Of a DNA stretch of 64,000 bases, positions 14,844 to 22,345 are shown one piece after another; the stretch's first letter is position 1; each line of letters opens with the position of its first letter. The position numbers were made by a program, and so were the translations under genes. The stretch is taken from contig SSFA01000017.1 of assembly GCA_008015155.1 (NCBI GenBank), positions 62,001 to 126,000 of the forward strand. The letters run 5' to 3'. Source of the stretch: Thiothrix sp. Lineage in GTDB: Bacteria; Pseudomonadota; Gammaproteobacteria; Thiotrichales; Thiotrichaceae. The notes under the pieces were generated by a model, which was not told the origin of the DNA, did not search any database, and was given only the letters and a program-made list of their open reading frames with translations.

Positions 14844-16091
14844 TTACCCCAACTTCACTTTATCAATGCCAACAATTCGGTCGTATACCCAATACAGCAC
14901 GAGCACCAAGGTTAAGAGAATCGTGCCAAGTGCAGCAGCCATGCCCCAGTTTAGTGAGCTGGAAATATGATAAGCAATACGGTTAGAAATAAAGGTACCT
15001 TGAGTTCCACCCACTAATTCAGGGGTAATGTAATAACCAATCGCCAAGATAAAGGTGAGAATAGCGCCCGCGCCAATCCCAGCGATGGTTTGTGGGAAAT
15101 AAACTCGCCAGAATGCGGTCCAATCGGTAGCACCCAAGGATTTAGCGGCTCGCATATAAGAAGGTGGAATCGTGCGCATCACGGAATACAGTGGCAAGAT
15201 CATAAAAGGTAGCAAGATATGTGTCATTGCAATTAAGGTACCTAGCTGATTATTGATCAGCTCCAAGCGCCCAGCATTCGTAATAACTCCAAGCCAAACT
15301 AGAATGTCATTAATGACGCCTTGCTGCTGTAGCAGTACTTTCCATGCTGAAGTCCGAACTAACAGAGAAGTCCAGAAAGGAAGCAAGACCAAAATCATCA
15401 ATAAGTTAGAAGTGCGCATTGGCAAATTAGCCAAGAGCCAAGCAATCGGATAGCCTAATAACAAGCATAAGGCAGTAATCACAATGCTCATAAAGATGGT
15501 ACGAGCAAATAGATTTAGATAGATTCGATCTGATTCCGGCAACATTTCGATGCCATCAGGCGTTTTTTTCATATCCAAGGCCGCAAGGAAATAGCCAGTG
15601 GTATATTCAGGTGAGTAGAGCTTGAGTAAATTCCAAGTTTTTAAATCACCCCACGCTTTGTCAGCTGCTAGAAATTGCTCTTTATAGCTAACACTCGCTT
15701 GCATTTTACTAACATCTTTACCCACTTTTCGAAATAGCGAGGACATACCACTACTTTCGTAGTTAAGGCGAGTACCAAGTTTCGTGTGATTTTTCTGCTC
15801 TATCGCTAGTTTTAAATCATTATAGAGTGCCAAATAAGTGGCTTCATCAGGTAGTTGGGCTGCTTTGGGATCCCAAGTTTCTAAGCTGGCAGTGGTTTGA
15901 GGAAGTGTTTCACTGACGATGCTGTTATCAATGGAGCGTAACAACATATCAGTGATGGGAATAACAAAAGTAATTAAAATAAAAATTAATAAAGGAGCAA
16001 TCAGTAATAAAGCGCGCATTTTCTGTTTAAACAGGGCGCGGGCAATTTGCTTTTTTAACGGCACACCGTTAAGTGTCTGGATTTGCTCCAT
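14844..16091 (-). CDS. ABC transporter permease, PotB type with long periplasmic insert
   Basis: 415 residues, more than 100 longer than E. coli PotB. After the first membrane segment (LLLIAPLLIFILITFVIP) a soluble stretch of about 125 residues (roughly 55-185, rich in Lys, Leu and Thr) faces the periplasm before the remaining membrane segments start at LNLFARTIFMSIVITALCLL. The EAA loop appears as RAAKSLGATDWTAFWRVYFPQ. Such enlarged PotB-like permeases occur in many proteobacterial importers. It follows the binding-protein gene after an 84-base gap that contains a strong hairpin. Confidence 0.88.
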   Translation of the reverse strand: MEQIQTLNGVPLKKQIARALFKQKMRALLLIAPLLIFILITFVIPITDMLLRSIDNSIVSETLPQTTASLETWDPKAAQLPDEATYLALYNDLKLAIEQKNHTKLGTRLNYESSGMSSLFRKVGKDVSKMQASVSYKEQFLAADKAWGDLKTWNLLKLYSPEYTTGYFLAALDMKKTPDGIEMLPESDRIYLNLFARTIFMSIVITALCLLLGYPIAWLLANLPMRTSNLLMILVLLPFWTSLLVRTSAWKVLLQQQGVINDILVWLGVITNAGRLELINNQLGTLIAMTHILLPFMILPLYSVMRTIPPSYMRAAKSLGATDWTAFWRVYFPQTIAGIGAGAILTFILAIGYYITPELVGGTQGTFISNRIAYHISSSLNWGMAAALGTILLTLVLVLYWVYDRIVGIDKVKLG

Positions 16092-16115
16092 AGCTCATAT
16101 CCTGTGGCAAGAAGC

Positions 16116-16137
16116 TCCCTCCTCGGCAGAGGAGGGA
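16116..16137. terminator. Intra-operon hairpin between binding protein and permease
   Basis: TCCCTCCTC (16116-16124) and GAGGAGGGA (16129-16137) pair perfectly over nine bases around the loop GGCA. There is no T-run on the minus strand. Hairpins at this place in ABC operons commonly protect the binding-protein mRNA or attenuate downstream genes so that the binding protein is made in excess. Confidence 0.7.
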
Positions 16138-16175
16138 TGAGATTGAAAGAATGATGAGTGGCTAATTAGGGAAGA

Positions 16176-17285
16176 TTACTTAGCTAACCATGCCTCAAAT
16201 TTCTTATTCATTTCGTCTTCGTTGTTTGACCACCACTCAATATTATTCACTAAGAAGCGTTTAGCATTGGCTGGGTTACTAGGCATATGGGGTGCCATCT
16301 CAATACCTAGCACTGCATGTTTACCAACTAAAGGCTGAGAAGAGGCACGTGCTGGGCCATAGGAAATATATTTAGCTTGATCCGCTAAATGTTGGGTGTC
16401 TGTTGATACTTTTAGAAAATCCATGACACGAGCTTTACGATCTTCAGGTAAGCCCGCTGGAACAATCCAACCGTCAAAGTCGAAAATCTGATAGTCCCAA
16501 AGCATAGCAACAGGTTGTTTTTTCTCTTCGATGACATCGAATAAACGACCGTTGTAAGTCGAGCCGATCACCACTTCCTTATCCGCTAAGCGTTGTGGGG
16601 TTTCAGCGCCTGCTGACCACCAAATTACATCTTTCTTAATGGTATCGAGTTTTGCTAAAGCCTTATCAACACCCTCTGGAGTGGACAGAACTTCGTATAA
16701 TTTCTCTTTCTCAACGCCATCGCAGAGTAAAGCCCATTCCAAGTTTTTCTTAGGACGTTTTTCTAAACTGCGTTTGCCTGGGAAGTTGGTCGTATCAAAG
16801 ACGGCACATAAATCTTCTGGCTTCTTACCATTCCATTCTGGAACATCAGTTCGATAACCGAAGGTAGTTGAGAAGACGATTTGTGGAATAAAGCATTTGT
16901 TGATTAAGCTGTCACCGAAGTCTTTTGTTGGGGTAGAACCATCAGTACCGGGTGCCAAGTCTTTATCAAAATCAATTTCCATTGCTAAGCCTTCATCACA
17001 CAGACGCTGTGAGTCAGGGCCTTCAACGTCTACTAGATCCCAAGTAATATTTTTGGCTTCAGCCATCGCCCGCAATTTAGCGACCGCTTCATTGGAACTT
17101 TCATCATTGATGATTTTGAAACCGGGATTTGCTGCCATATAAGGCTCATGATAAGCCTTGATTTGAGAGTTTGAATATGCACCGCCCCAAGAGACTATAG
17201 TCATTTCTTTTGCCATATCGGCAGCTAATAAGCCACTAGAAAAAGTGGCCACACTGATTGCTGCAAAAATTGGTTTCAACTTCAT
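16176..17285 (-). CDS. Extracellular solute-binding protein, PotD/PotF type
   Basis: 369 residues starting MKLKPIFAAISVATFSSG at 17285; the frame extends upstream to 17342 but the signal peptide fixes this start. Cleavage is likely after GLLAA-D. The mature protein opens MTIVSWGGAYSNSQIKAYHEPY, the first strand of the polyamine-type class II binding proteins, and includes TWDLVDVEGPD. It captures the ligand in the periplasm for the two permeases and the ATPase. A polyamine is likely, but amino-acid-like ligands are possible. Confidence 0.88.
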   Translation of the reverse strand: MKLKPIFAAISVATFSSGLLAADMAKEMTIVSWGGAYSNSQIKAYHEPYMAANPGFKIINDESSNEAVAKLRAMAEAKNITWDLVDVEGPDSQRLCDEGLAMEIDFDKDLAPGTDGSTPTKDFGDSLINKCFIPQIVFSTTFGYRTDVPEWNGKKPEDLCAVFDTTNFPGKRSLEKRPKKNLEWALLCDGVEKEKLYEVLSTPEGVDKALAKLDTIKKDVIWWSAGAETPQRLADKEVVIGSTYNGRLFDVIEEKKQPVAMLWDYQIFDFDGWIVPAGLPEDRKARVMDFLKVSTDTQHLADQAKYISYGPARASSQPLVGKHAVLGIEMAPHMPSNPANAKRFLVNNIEWWSNNEDEMNKKFEAWLAK

Positions 17286-17334
17286 GCTTCTCTCCGTAAA
17301 TGGAATGCCCATACTAATAAAATACCCGAAACTA

Positions 17335-18426
17335 TCACGCATCTAGCGCGCGACAATCATTTTTATCCCAGCCAACTCTAATGGTTTGGCCGACCGATAG
17401 CATAGTGCCATCGCCCGCATTAGGAATCTTAACGATAAAGGAATCATCCCCATACACTGACATACGACAGCGAATATGATCCCCTAAATAAATCAGCTCA
17501 ATAACTTTGCCTTCGGTCGCATACATGCCAGCTTGACTGCCAATGCGTACTCGTTCAGGGCGAATCGAGCACAAAGTGGGTTTACCAACGCCTTCACAAT
17601 TAACAGCAAGCGCTTCGGCTTGTTGACCATTGGTAAATTCAACTAAAGCAGTGTCACCTTTGAGATCTTTGACTATGCCTTTAAGCTTATTGTTCTCACC
17701 TATGAACTGGGCGACAAAAGAATTACTGGGCCGTTCATAGAGATCAGCTGGTTTAGCTAATTGTTGTACGATGCCATCATTAAACACCGCAATCCGATCT
17801 GACATGGTCAAAGCTTCAGATTGATCGTGCGTCACATAAACAACAGTAATCCCTAAATGCTCGTGCAGATGCTTAATTTCAAACTGCATATGTTCGCGCA
17901 GTTGCTTATCGAGAGCACCCAGAGGTTCGTCCATTAGGACTAAGGAGGGTTCAAACACTAAAGCACGCGCTAAGGCGATCCGTTGTTGCTGCCCACCTGA
18001 AAGTTGCGCGGGACGACGACCACCAAACTTCCCCATCTGCACCATATCAAGAGCTTTCCGCACTTTATCTTCACGCTCAGACTTACTCATGCCGCGAACT
18101 TCAAGTGGAAAAGCAAGATTTTCAGCAACCGTCATATGGGGGAAAAGGGCGTAATTTTGGAAAACCATGCCAATCCCACGTTTATGCGGAGGAATATTGT
18201 TAATGGAACGCCCATCGAGAAAAATGTCACCGTGGGTTGCTGTCTCAAACCCAGCTAACATCATCAAACAGGTGGTTTTACCAGAGCCGGACGGCCCTAA
18301 TAAGGTAATGAACTCCCCCTTGTCGATGCCCAGATTGAAACTTTTTACAACTAATGTGATGCCGTCATAACTCTTTTGTACGTTGTCAAACAATACAAAA
18401 GGTTGGGTGCCTTGCGATTGAGACAT
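17335..18426 (-). CDS. ABC transporter ATPase, PotA type
   Basis: 363 residues, first gene of the importer operon. Walker A is GPSGSGKTT (about residues 44-52), the signature is LSGGQQQRIALARAL, Walker B is LVLMDEPLGALD, and a switch His lies in YVTHDQSEALTMSD. A C-terminal TOBE domain follows from about residue 270. It powers import by the two permeases. There is a 49-base gap before the binding-protein gene. Confidence 0.92.
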   Translation of the reverse strand: MSQSQGTQPFVLFDNVQKSYDGITLVVKSFNLGIDKGEFITLLGPSGSGKTTCLMMLAGFETATHGDIFLDGRSINNIPPHKRGIGMVFQNYALFPHMTVAENLAFPLEVRGMSKSEREDKVRKALDMVQMGKFGGRRPAQLSGGQQQRIALARALVFEPSLVLMDEPLGALDKQLREHMQFEIKHLHEHLGITVVYVTHDQSEALTMSDRIAVFNDGIVQQLAKPADLYERPSNSFVAQFIGENNKLKGIVKDLKGDTALVEFTNGQQAEALAVNCEGVGKPTLCSIRPERVRIGSQAGMYATEGKVIELIYLGDHIRCRMSVYGDDSFIVKIPNAGDGTMLSVGQTIRVGWDKNDCRALDA

Positions 18427-18558
18427 GCTTCTCCTTTAAGGTGTGCGGTTGAAGCTGTCTTGTTTATAACAGAATTATTTCATGAATAGCAAGGTTCGGA
18501 ATAAGAATTCCTAGGCTAGTGCATAAGCTTGGTTTACAAGACTATTTTTAGATGAAAG

Positions 18559-18585
18559 TCCATCTCACCGATTTGGTGAGATGGA
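18559..18585 (-). terminator. Hairpin terminator after nadV
   Basis: TCCATCTCACC (18559-18569) and GGTGAGATGGA (18575-18585) pair perfectly over eleven bases around GATTT. It lies 38 bases past the nadV stop on the minus strand and upstream of the ABC ATPase. The T-tract beyond it (CTAAAAATAG on the minus strand) is poor, so termination may need Rho. Confidence 0.65.
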
Positions 18586-18622
18586 TACTTGATTGACTAT
18601 TTTAGGTATTCAGTTGCTTAGT

Positions 18623-20023
18623 TTAGGTGCGCTCGCTTTGTTGACGGACTTGTTCGAAGCTCACTTCTTTTAATAAAACCCCATTTCTAAAAATAGGCTG
18701 GAGTTGATTTTCTTGCTCAGCAAGCTGGTCTTCACGAATGGTTTGCCAGCCCGTTTCAGTCTTGACCACAGCTAAACGGCCACGCTTAGAGGTTTTGCCC
18801 AAATCGGTAATCGGCTGCTTATAAACATCAAACCATTCACCATCAATACGAATTGCTGAGGCTTTCATCGCAAAGCTTAAAGTATCGCGATTAACTTTTT
18901 GCAATAACCCAGCGCCCATCCCAAAAGCGATATTTTCAGTTGAGAAGCCATGTTCTTTAACGCGCGCTAAAATCACAGCCAATGATTCTAGATTTACTCC
19001 ATCGCCTTGAATCACCCGTACACAATCATTCAGAACTCGATAACCTTTTTGATTTAACCGACTACCAAAGGCTTGTTCTAAGCGTTGTAAAACTTCTACA
19101 ACAATGATTTCTGGCTGACCTGAATCAGGACGGATTACAAGAGTGGCGCCACTTTGTTGAACTTGCTCTTTCAGTTGCTTGCCCCAAATTTCTGAAACAG
19201 CGTTATAGATGTCATAAGAATCCGAAACCACAGCAAGGATTTTTCCAGGTTGAGCAAATTGCTTTAGCATATTGGCATAAGCATCGGCTTCGTGCTCGCG
19301 CCCCCAAGAAGTAATAGTGGAGTGTTCTGCTGCTGGAATGGAGAAGGCTGGCATAGTGGCCTGATAGTAACGCCGCGCTGCTAATAAGGCAGCCACGGTG
19401 TCAGTACCCATGAAATTCACTAAATGCGCCATACCACCTAAGGCAGCGGTTTCTTGTGAGGAGGTACCACGCGCACCAAAATCATGTAATTTAAACGGCA
19501 ATTGCTCGGCAGGCTGATCGCAAGTGGCTTCTAGATAATCGCGAATGATTTGTTTAGCATGCCAAGATAAAGTAGCGACAGTGGTAGGGTACCAAATAGC
19601 GCGCAATAACATTGTTTCTAAATAAGAAGGCAACCAGTATAAGCGTGGATCGGTGTTGTGAATTTGGACTAAGGCTGTTCCTGTTGGCACGATACTGCCT
19701 TCAGGCAAGGCACAAATCTCTACCGGCATTAAGCCTTGGTATTCATTGGCAATAATTTCCCAACCCGCTCGATTAAAGGGGACTCCGTGTGCGGCGAAAA
19801 TTTCTGCGGCTTCCTCAATATGCGCTTGGGTGACAGGCTGCATGAGATACGCTTTGATGAAAGCTTGTAAGCCGAAGTAAAGTGCTTGCTTAAATTGCCC
19901 GCCACGCGCTTCCACATAAGAAGAAACAATTTCGCTATTCGGTGGGTATTGTACGAAGTGACTGGCTTTGTAGCTGTCAGTATTGAGAATTAAATTGTCA
20001 AAAATCGGATTAGTGTTGAACAT
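18623..20023 (-). CDS. nadV: Nicotinamide phosphoribosyltransferase
   Basis: 466 residues, typical for NadV/NAMPT. Makes nicotinamide mononucleotide from nicotinamide and PRPP. The start DNLILNTDSYKASHFVQYPP is the family signature, and HDFGARGTSS (180-189) and the late VIRPDSGQPE match the phosphoribosyl and nicotinamide sites. It lies 65 bases after the NMN adenylyltransferase/Nudix gene on the same strand, so NMN would be converted directly to NAD by its neighbour. The pair forms a non-deamidating NAD salvage route. Confidence 0.95.
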   Translation of the reverse strand: MFNTNPIFDNLILNTDSYKASHFVQYPPNSEIVSSYVEARGGQFKQALYFGLQAFIKAYLMQPVTQAHIEEAAEIFAAHGVPFNRAGWEIIANEYQGLMPVEICALPEGSIVPTGTALVQIHNTDPRLYWLPSYLETMLLRAIWYPTTVATLSWHAKQIIRDYLEATCDQPAEQLPFKLHDFGARGTSSQETAALGGMAHLVNFMGTDTVAALLAARRYYQATMPAFSIPAAEHSTITSWGREHEADAYANMLKQFAQPGKILAVVSDSYDIYNAVSEIWGKQLKEQVQQSGATLVIRPDSGQPEIIVVEVLQRLEQAFGSRLNQKGYRVLNDCVRVIQGDGVNLESLAVILARVKEHGFSTENIAFGMGAGLLQKVNRDTLSFAMKASAIRIDGEWFDVYKQPITDLGKTSKRGRLAVVKTETGWQTIREDQLAEQENQLQPIFRNGVLLKEVSFEQVRQQSERT

Positions 20024-20088
20024 GGAAATCCTCCGGTGTTCGGTTGAATAGAGCAGCAGTCTATCCGCTGCATAGAGTGAGTTTTAAA

Positions 20089-21132
20089 CTAGCCCACCAA
20101 AGTTTTAATAATGTGAAAATGATCTTCAAACATTTGTTCAGGGTTCAATTCGGCCAGCGGTAACCAAAATGCCTGTTTTGCATCATCACTGCCTTTAACT
20201 TTAGGCAATCCCTGTGCATCAGGTTTCAATTCAATCAAATAAGCATGGGTGAGGGTACGTCCACGCGACGAACGATGTGGATCATCAAAAACCTGAGTTT
20301 TACTCATTGAACCCGCTAAGACAGGAGTAGGAATTTTTAGACGCGTTTCTTCGCGTAACTCTCTTAGAACAGCATCGCGAATTTTTTCCTCAGCATTCAA
20401 GAATCCCCCTGGCAAAGCAAATTGTCCCTTACCAGGACGGGCTTTACGTTCAACTAAAAGAATATGTCCAGCCTGAATCACCACGGCATCCACCGTGACA
20501 AAAATCGGCGGGTAGGGCGCATTAGCCCAACCACTTTGATAGTCACGAATAAATTGCCACTCACTTACTATATAGTCATATGCTGAGGTGTGCTGAAAAT
20601 TTGCCAAAGCTTGTTTGATGCCTTCAGGAAAGTCATCAGCAATTTCAGCTTGCAGAAAATAGCGCTCCCGTAAGGGGGTTGAGGATAGATTACCCCAAGC
20701 GGGGACGTTAACTGCTTTCCATTGTGGGAACAAAGCAAGGTAGTAAGAACTTTGGTCTTTAGAATGCCCAATCAAACCCACATGAGGTGTATCACTGCCT
20801 ACTTTTGGGGGATAGCGGCAAATGATGCCATTCACACTTTGCTGAACTCGGGCCACCCAATTTTGATCATTATATAAATCGTCCATCAGTGGCACGATCA
20901 GCAAACGCTCTTGAGTCGCTGTATCAAAACTAGCCCGAATATGCTGTTCTCGTTCGGCGAAAGTCCACGGATTACGAATGCTACGGGGTTGGTGACTAGA
21001 GCCTACTAAAATAATGACACGTTCAGCCTGCTCTAAAGCAGTCGAAATCACATGATGATGACCTTTATGTAAAGGTTGGAAGCGGCCAATGAAGACCAGA
21101 AAATCAAAAGCTTTAGCAGCATTAGCTGACAT
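20089..21132 (-). CDS. nadM: Bifunctional NMN adenylyltransferase / Nudix hydrolase
   Basis: 347 residues with two domains. The N-terminal nucleotidyltransferase has GRFQPLHKGH (16-25) and the SSTPLRERY segment (about 150), as in NadM. The C-terminal Nudix box GGFLNAEEKIRDAVLRELRE with EET lies at about 240-265 and keeps the GX5EX7REUXEE pattern. It joins NMN to ATP to form NAD, and the Nudix domain probably hydrolyses ADP-ribose or related products. First gene of the nadM-nadV operon. Confidence 0.94.
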   Translation of the reverse strand: MSANAAKAFDFLVFIGRFQPLHKGHHHVISTALEQAERVIILVGSSHQPRSIRNPWTFAEREQHIRASFDTATQERLLIVPLMDDLYNDQNWVARVQQSVNGIICRYPPKVGSDTPHVGLIGHSKDQSSYYLALFPQWKAVNVPAWGNLSSTPLRERYFLQAEIADDFPEGIKQALANFQHTSAYDYIVSEWQFIRDYQSGWANAPYPPIFVTVDAVVIQAGHILLVERKARPGKGQFALPGGFLNAEEKIRDAVLRELREETRLKIPTPVLAGSMSKTQVFDDPHRSSRGRTLTHAYLIELKPDAQGLPKVKGSDDAKQAFWLPLAELNPEQMFEDHFHIIKTLVG

Positions 21133-21272
21133 GATCAGTAAACTCCTTACTGAAAAATAATAACTCAGTCTATCTGAGTATCTGAACAGTTAAACAGGCT
21201 CTATACAAGGGGTCAAGCCAGCAATTATTAATACTTTTATTTTGCAGATGATTGGTCGTGTCAGACTTGTCA

Positions 21273-21307
21273 CTTAACTGACAACTCAGACTTCATTGTC
21301 AGTTAAG
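21273..21307. promoter_or_regulatory. Twelve-base inverted repeat, candidate activator site
   Basis: CTTAACTGACAA (21273-21284) and TTGTCAGTTAAG (21296-21307) are perfect reverse complements around an 11-base spacer. The centre lies about 147 bases before the expected start of the sigma-54 transcript, where enhancer-binding activators usually sit. It is also about 140-175 bases upstream of the nadM start on the other strand, so control of nadM is possible. Confidence 0.55.
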
Positions 21308-21410
21308 TTTTCTTAATCACGTCAATTTATGACAGGGCTTTATTCAAAGCTTCAGCGCTTAAATTTTAATTTATAATATAAATCAACTACTTGAATTTTA
21401 ATTACTAAGT

Positions 21411-21426
21411 TGGCATAGGGGTTGCA
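21411..21426 (+). promoter_or_regulatory. Sigma-54 promoter
   Basis: TGGCATAGGGGTTGCA matches the sigma-54 consensus: GG at 21412-21413 and GC at 21424-21425 are exactly ten bases apart, within TGGCA-N6-TTGCA. Transcription would start near 21437. Confidence 0.75.
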
Positions 21427-21436
21427 ATAATACTAA

Positions 21437-21675
21437 CAAGAAGAAAAACAAGAACGACGGAAGCTGAAGTAAATAATAAGCATAACAAAATAAGAATAAA
21501 GAGTTTCAAGCCCGACTGGCGATGCGGCCTAACTAATAAGCCCCAATAAATAGCCGCAGCCAAGAGTAGCTCCCCCGAATAGCCCTAAGGGGGAGCGACT
21601 AAACAGATGACACGAAAACGATAATAAGAACAAACCCCTTTGGTCAGTACTGCGGTGCTGACCTTTTTCATTTTT
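21437..21675 (+). ncRNA. CrcZ-like A-rich small RNA candidate
   Basis: A transcript of about 240 bases from the sigma-54 promoter to a strong terminator, with no convincing open frame. Its 5' end has seven consecutive A-purine-N triplets at 21435-21455, followed by further A-rich runs near 21470-21500 and 21617-21634. Such repeats bind the distal face of Hfq and, in Pseudomonas CrcZ/CrcY, titrate Hfq/Crc. An internal hairpin GCTCCCCC (21569-21576) with GGGGGAGC (21589-21596) is perfect. Identity as a CrcZ analogue is inference from promoter type, repeats and terminator, not from homology. Confidence 0.6.
21642..21672 (+). terminator. Rho-independent terminator of the A-rich RNA
   Basis: GGTCAGTAC (21642-21650) pairs with GTGCTGACC (21655-21663) over nine bases with one G-U, loop TGCG, followed by TTTTTCATTTTT. 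It ends at the stop codon of the convergent yqaA gene. Confidence 0.85.
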
Positions 21676-22093
21676 AGCTGACAGTAAGCCATGCTAAAAG
21701 CAGATAACGCCCACCCTTGGCTAATATAATCAGGCAGATAAATTGCCATAAAGGCATGCGCATGAAGCCTGCAATCATGGTCAAGGGATCACCAATAATA
21801 GGTAGCCAACTGAGGAGCAGAGACCAAGCTCCATATTTCTGATAAAAATTTTGAGCGCGGTTCAAACTGGCCTCACTCACAGGAAACCAAACTCTTGTGC
21901 GGAAATGGTTGAGATAAGTCCCTAAATACCAATTGACGAGTGAGCCAATACAGTTGCCTAGGGTTGCAACGAATACCAAAAGGTAGATTGAATACTGCTT
22001 GCTTAAAATTAAACCGATTAGCACAGCTTCTGATTGAGCAGGTAAAAGAGTAGCTGCTAGAAAAGCGGTTAAAAATAAGCCTGCATAAGCCAT
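21674..22093 (-). CDS. yqaA: YqaA-type DedA/SNARE-associated membrane protein
   Basis: 139 residues, four membrane segments. The start LFLTAFLAATLLPAQSEAVL and the NCIGSLVNWYLG and SWLPIIGDPLTMIAGFMRMP motifs mark the YqaA branch of the DedA family, whose members are inner-membrane proteins linked to lipid carrier flipping and envelope homeostasis. The usual polar Glu in the first re-entrant segment is kept. Monocistronic. Its stop abuts the terminator of the convergent A-rich RNA. Confidence 0.9.
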   Translation of the reverse strand: MAYAGLFLTAFLAATLLPAQSEAVLIGLILSKQYSIYLLVFVATLGNCIGSLVNWYLGTYLNHFRTRVWFPVSEASLNRAQNFYQKYGAWSLLLSWLPIIGDPLTMIAGFMRMPLWQFICLIILAKGGRYLLLAWLTVS

Positions 22094-22180
22094 TGCAAGT
22101 TATTTCCCTTATAGCTATTAGTAAAATCTGAATGTTTTTTAATCAATTTAACGCTTTAATTCTAAAAAACAAAAAAATTG

Positions 22181-22338
22181 AAAAAAAGTGAGTTCAGCGT
22201 GAACCTCTAGAAAGACTGCTGCGACTAGGAAGTACACATTACCTACCTCGCAAGTAAAGTGTGGCTGCAACCTCACACCCTCGAAGTTGCAGTATTTTTG
22301 AAAGGCAGTCTAGAATTCCCTCGCGGGCTGCCTTTTTT
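22181..22338. ncRNA. Structured intergenic region with hairpin terminators at both ends
   Basis: Several perfect pairings nest here: AGACTGC (22213-22219) with GCAGTCT (22305-22311), CTGCGAC (22219-22225) with GTTGCAG (22286-22292, one G-U), GTGTG (22259-22263) with CACAC (22274-22278). The plus strand ends in a GGCAGTC/GGCTGCC stem and T6 (22304-22338). The minus strand ends in a GAGGTTCA/TGAACTC stem and T7 (22207-22181). It lies between the MFS and yqaA genes, both on minus. I match no known RNA family; strand and function are open. Confidence 0.4.
22304..22338 (+). terminator. Hairpin terminator, probably bidirectional
   Basis: GGCAGTC (22304-22310) pairs with GGCTGCC (22326-22332) with one G-U and is followed by six Ts. 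On the minus strand the same hairpin lies just past the MFS stop and is followed there by TTTC, so it may also end that gene. Confidence 0.6.
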
Positions 22339-22345
22339 GTTTTCT

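Larger units (their letters stand above)
21133..21434. other. Intergenic region upstream of nadM and of the A-rich RNA
   Basis: No gene was seen. It holds the nadM promoter region (minus strand), a twelve-base perfect inverted repeat at 21273-21307 and, at its right end, the sigma-54 promoter of the RNA at 21437. Confidence 0.5.

Noticed and set aside
21437..21675. Protein-coding reading of the A-rich RNA
   Set aside because: Frames are broken by frequent TAA and TAG, there is no ribosome site, and the repeats fit an RNA role better.
22200..22330. 6S RNA or SRP RNA in the folded region
   Set aside because: The closing stems and conserved bulges of 6S, and the GGAAG-type SRP loop, were not found, and the start does not match.
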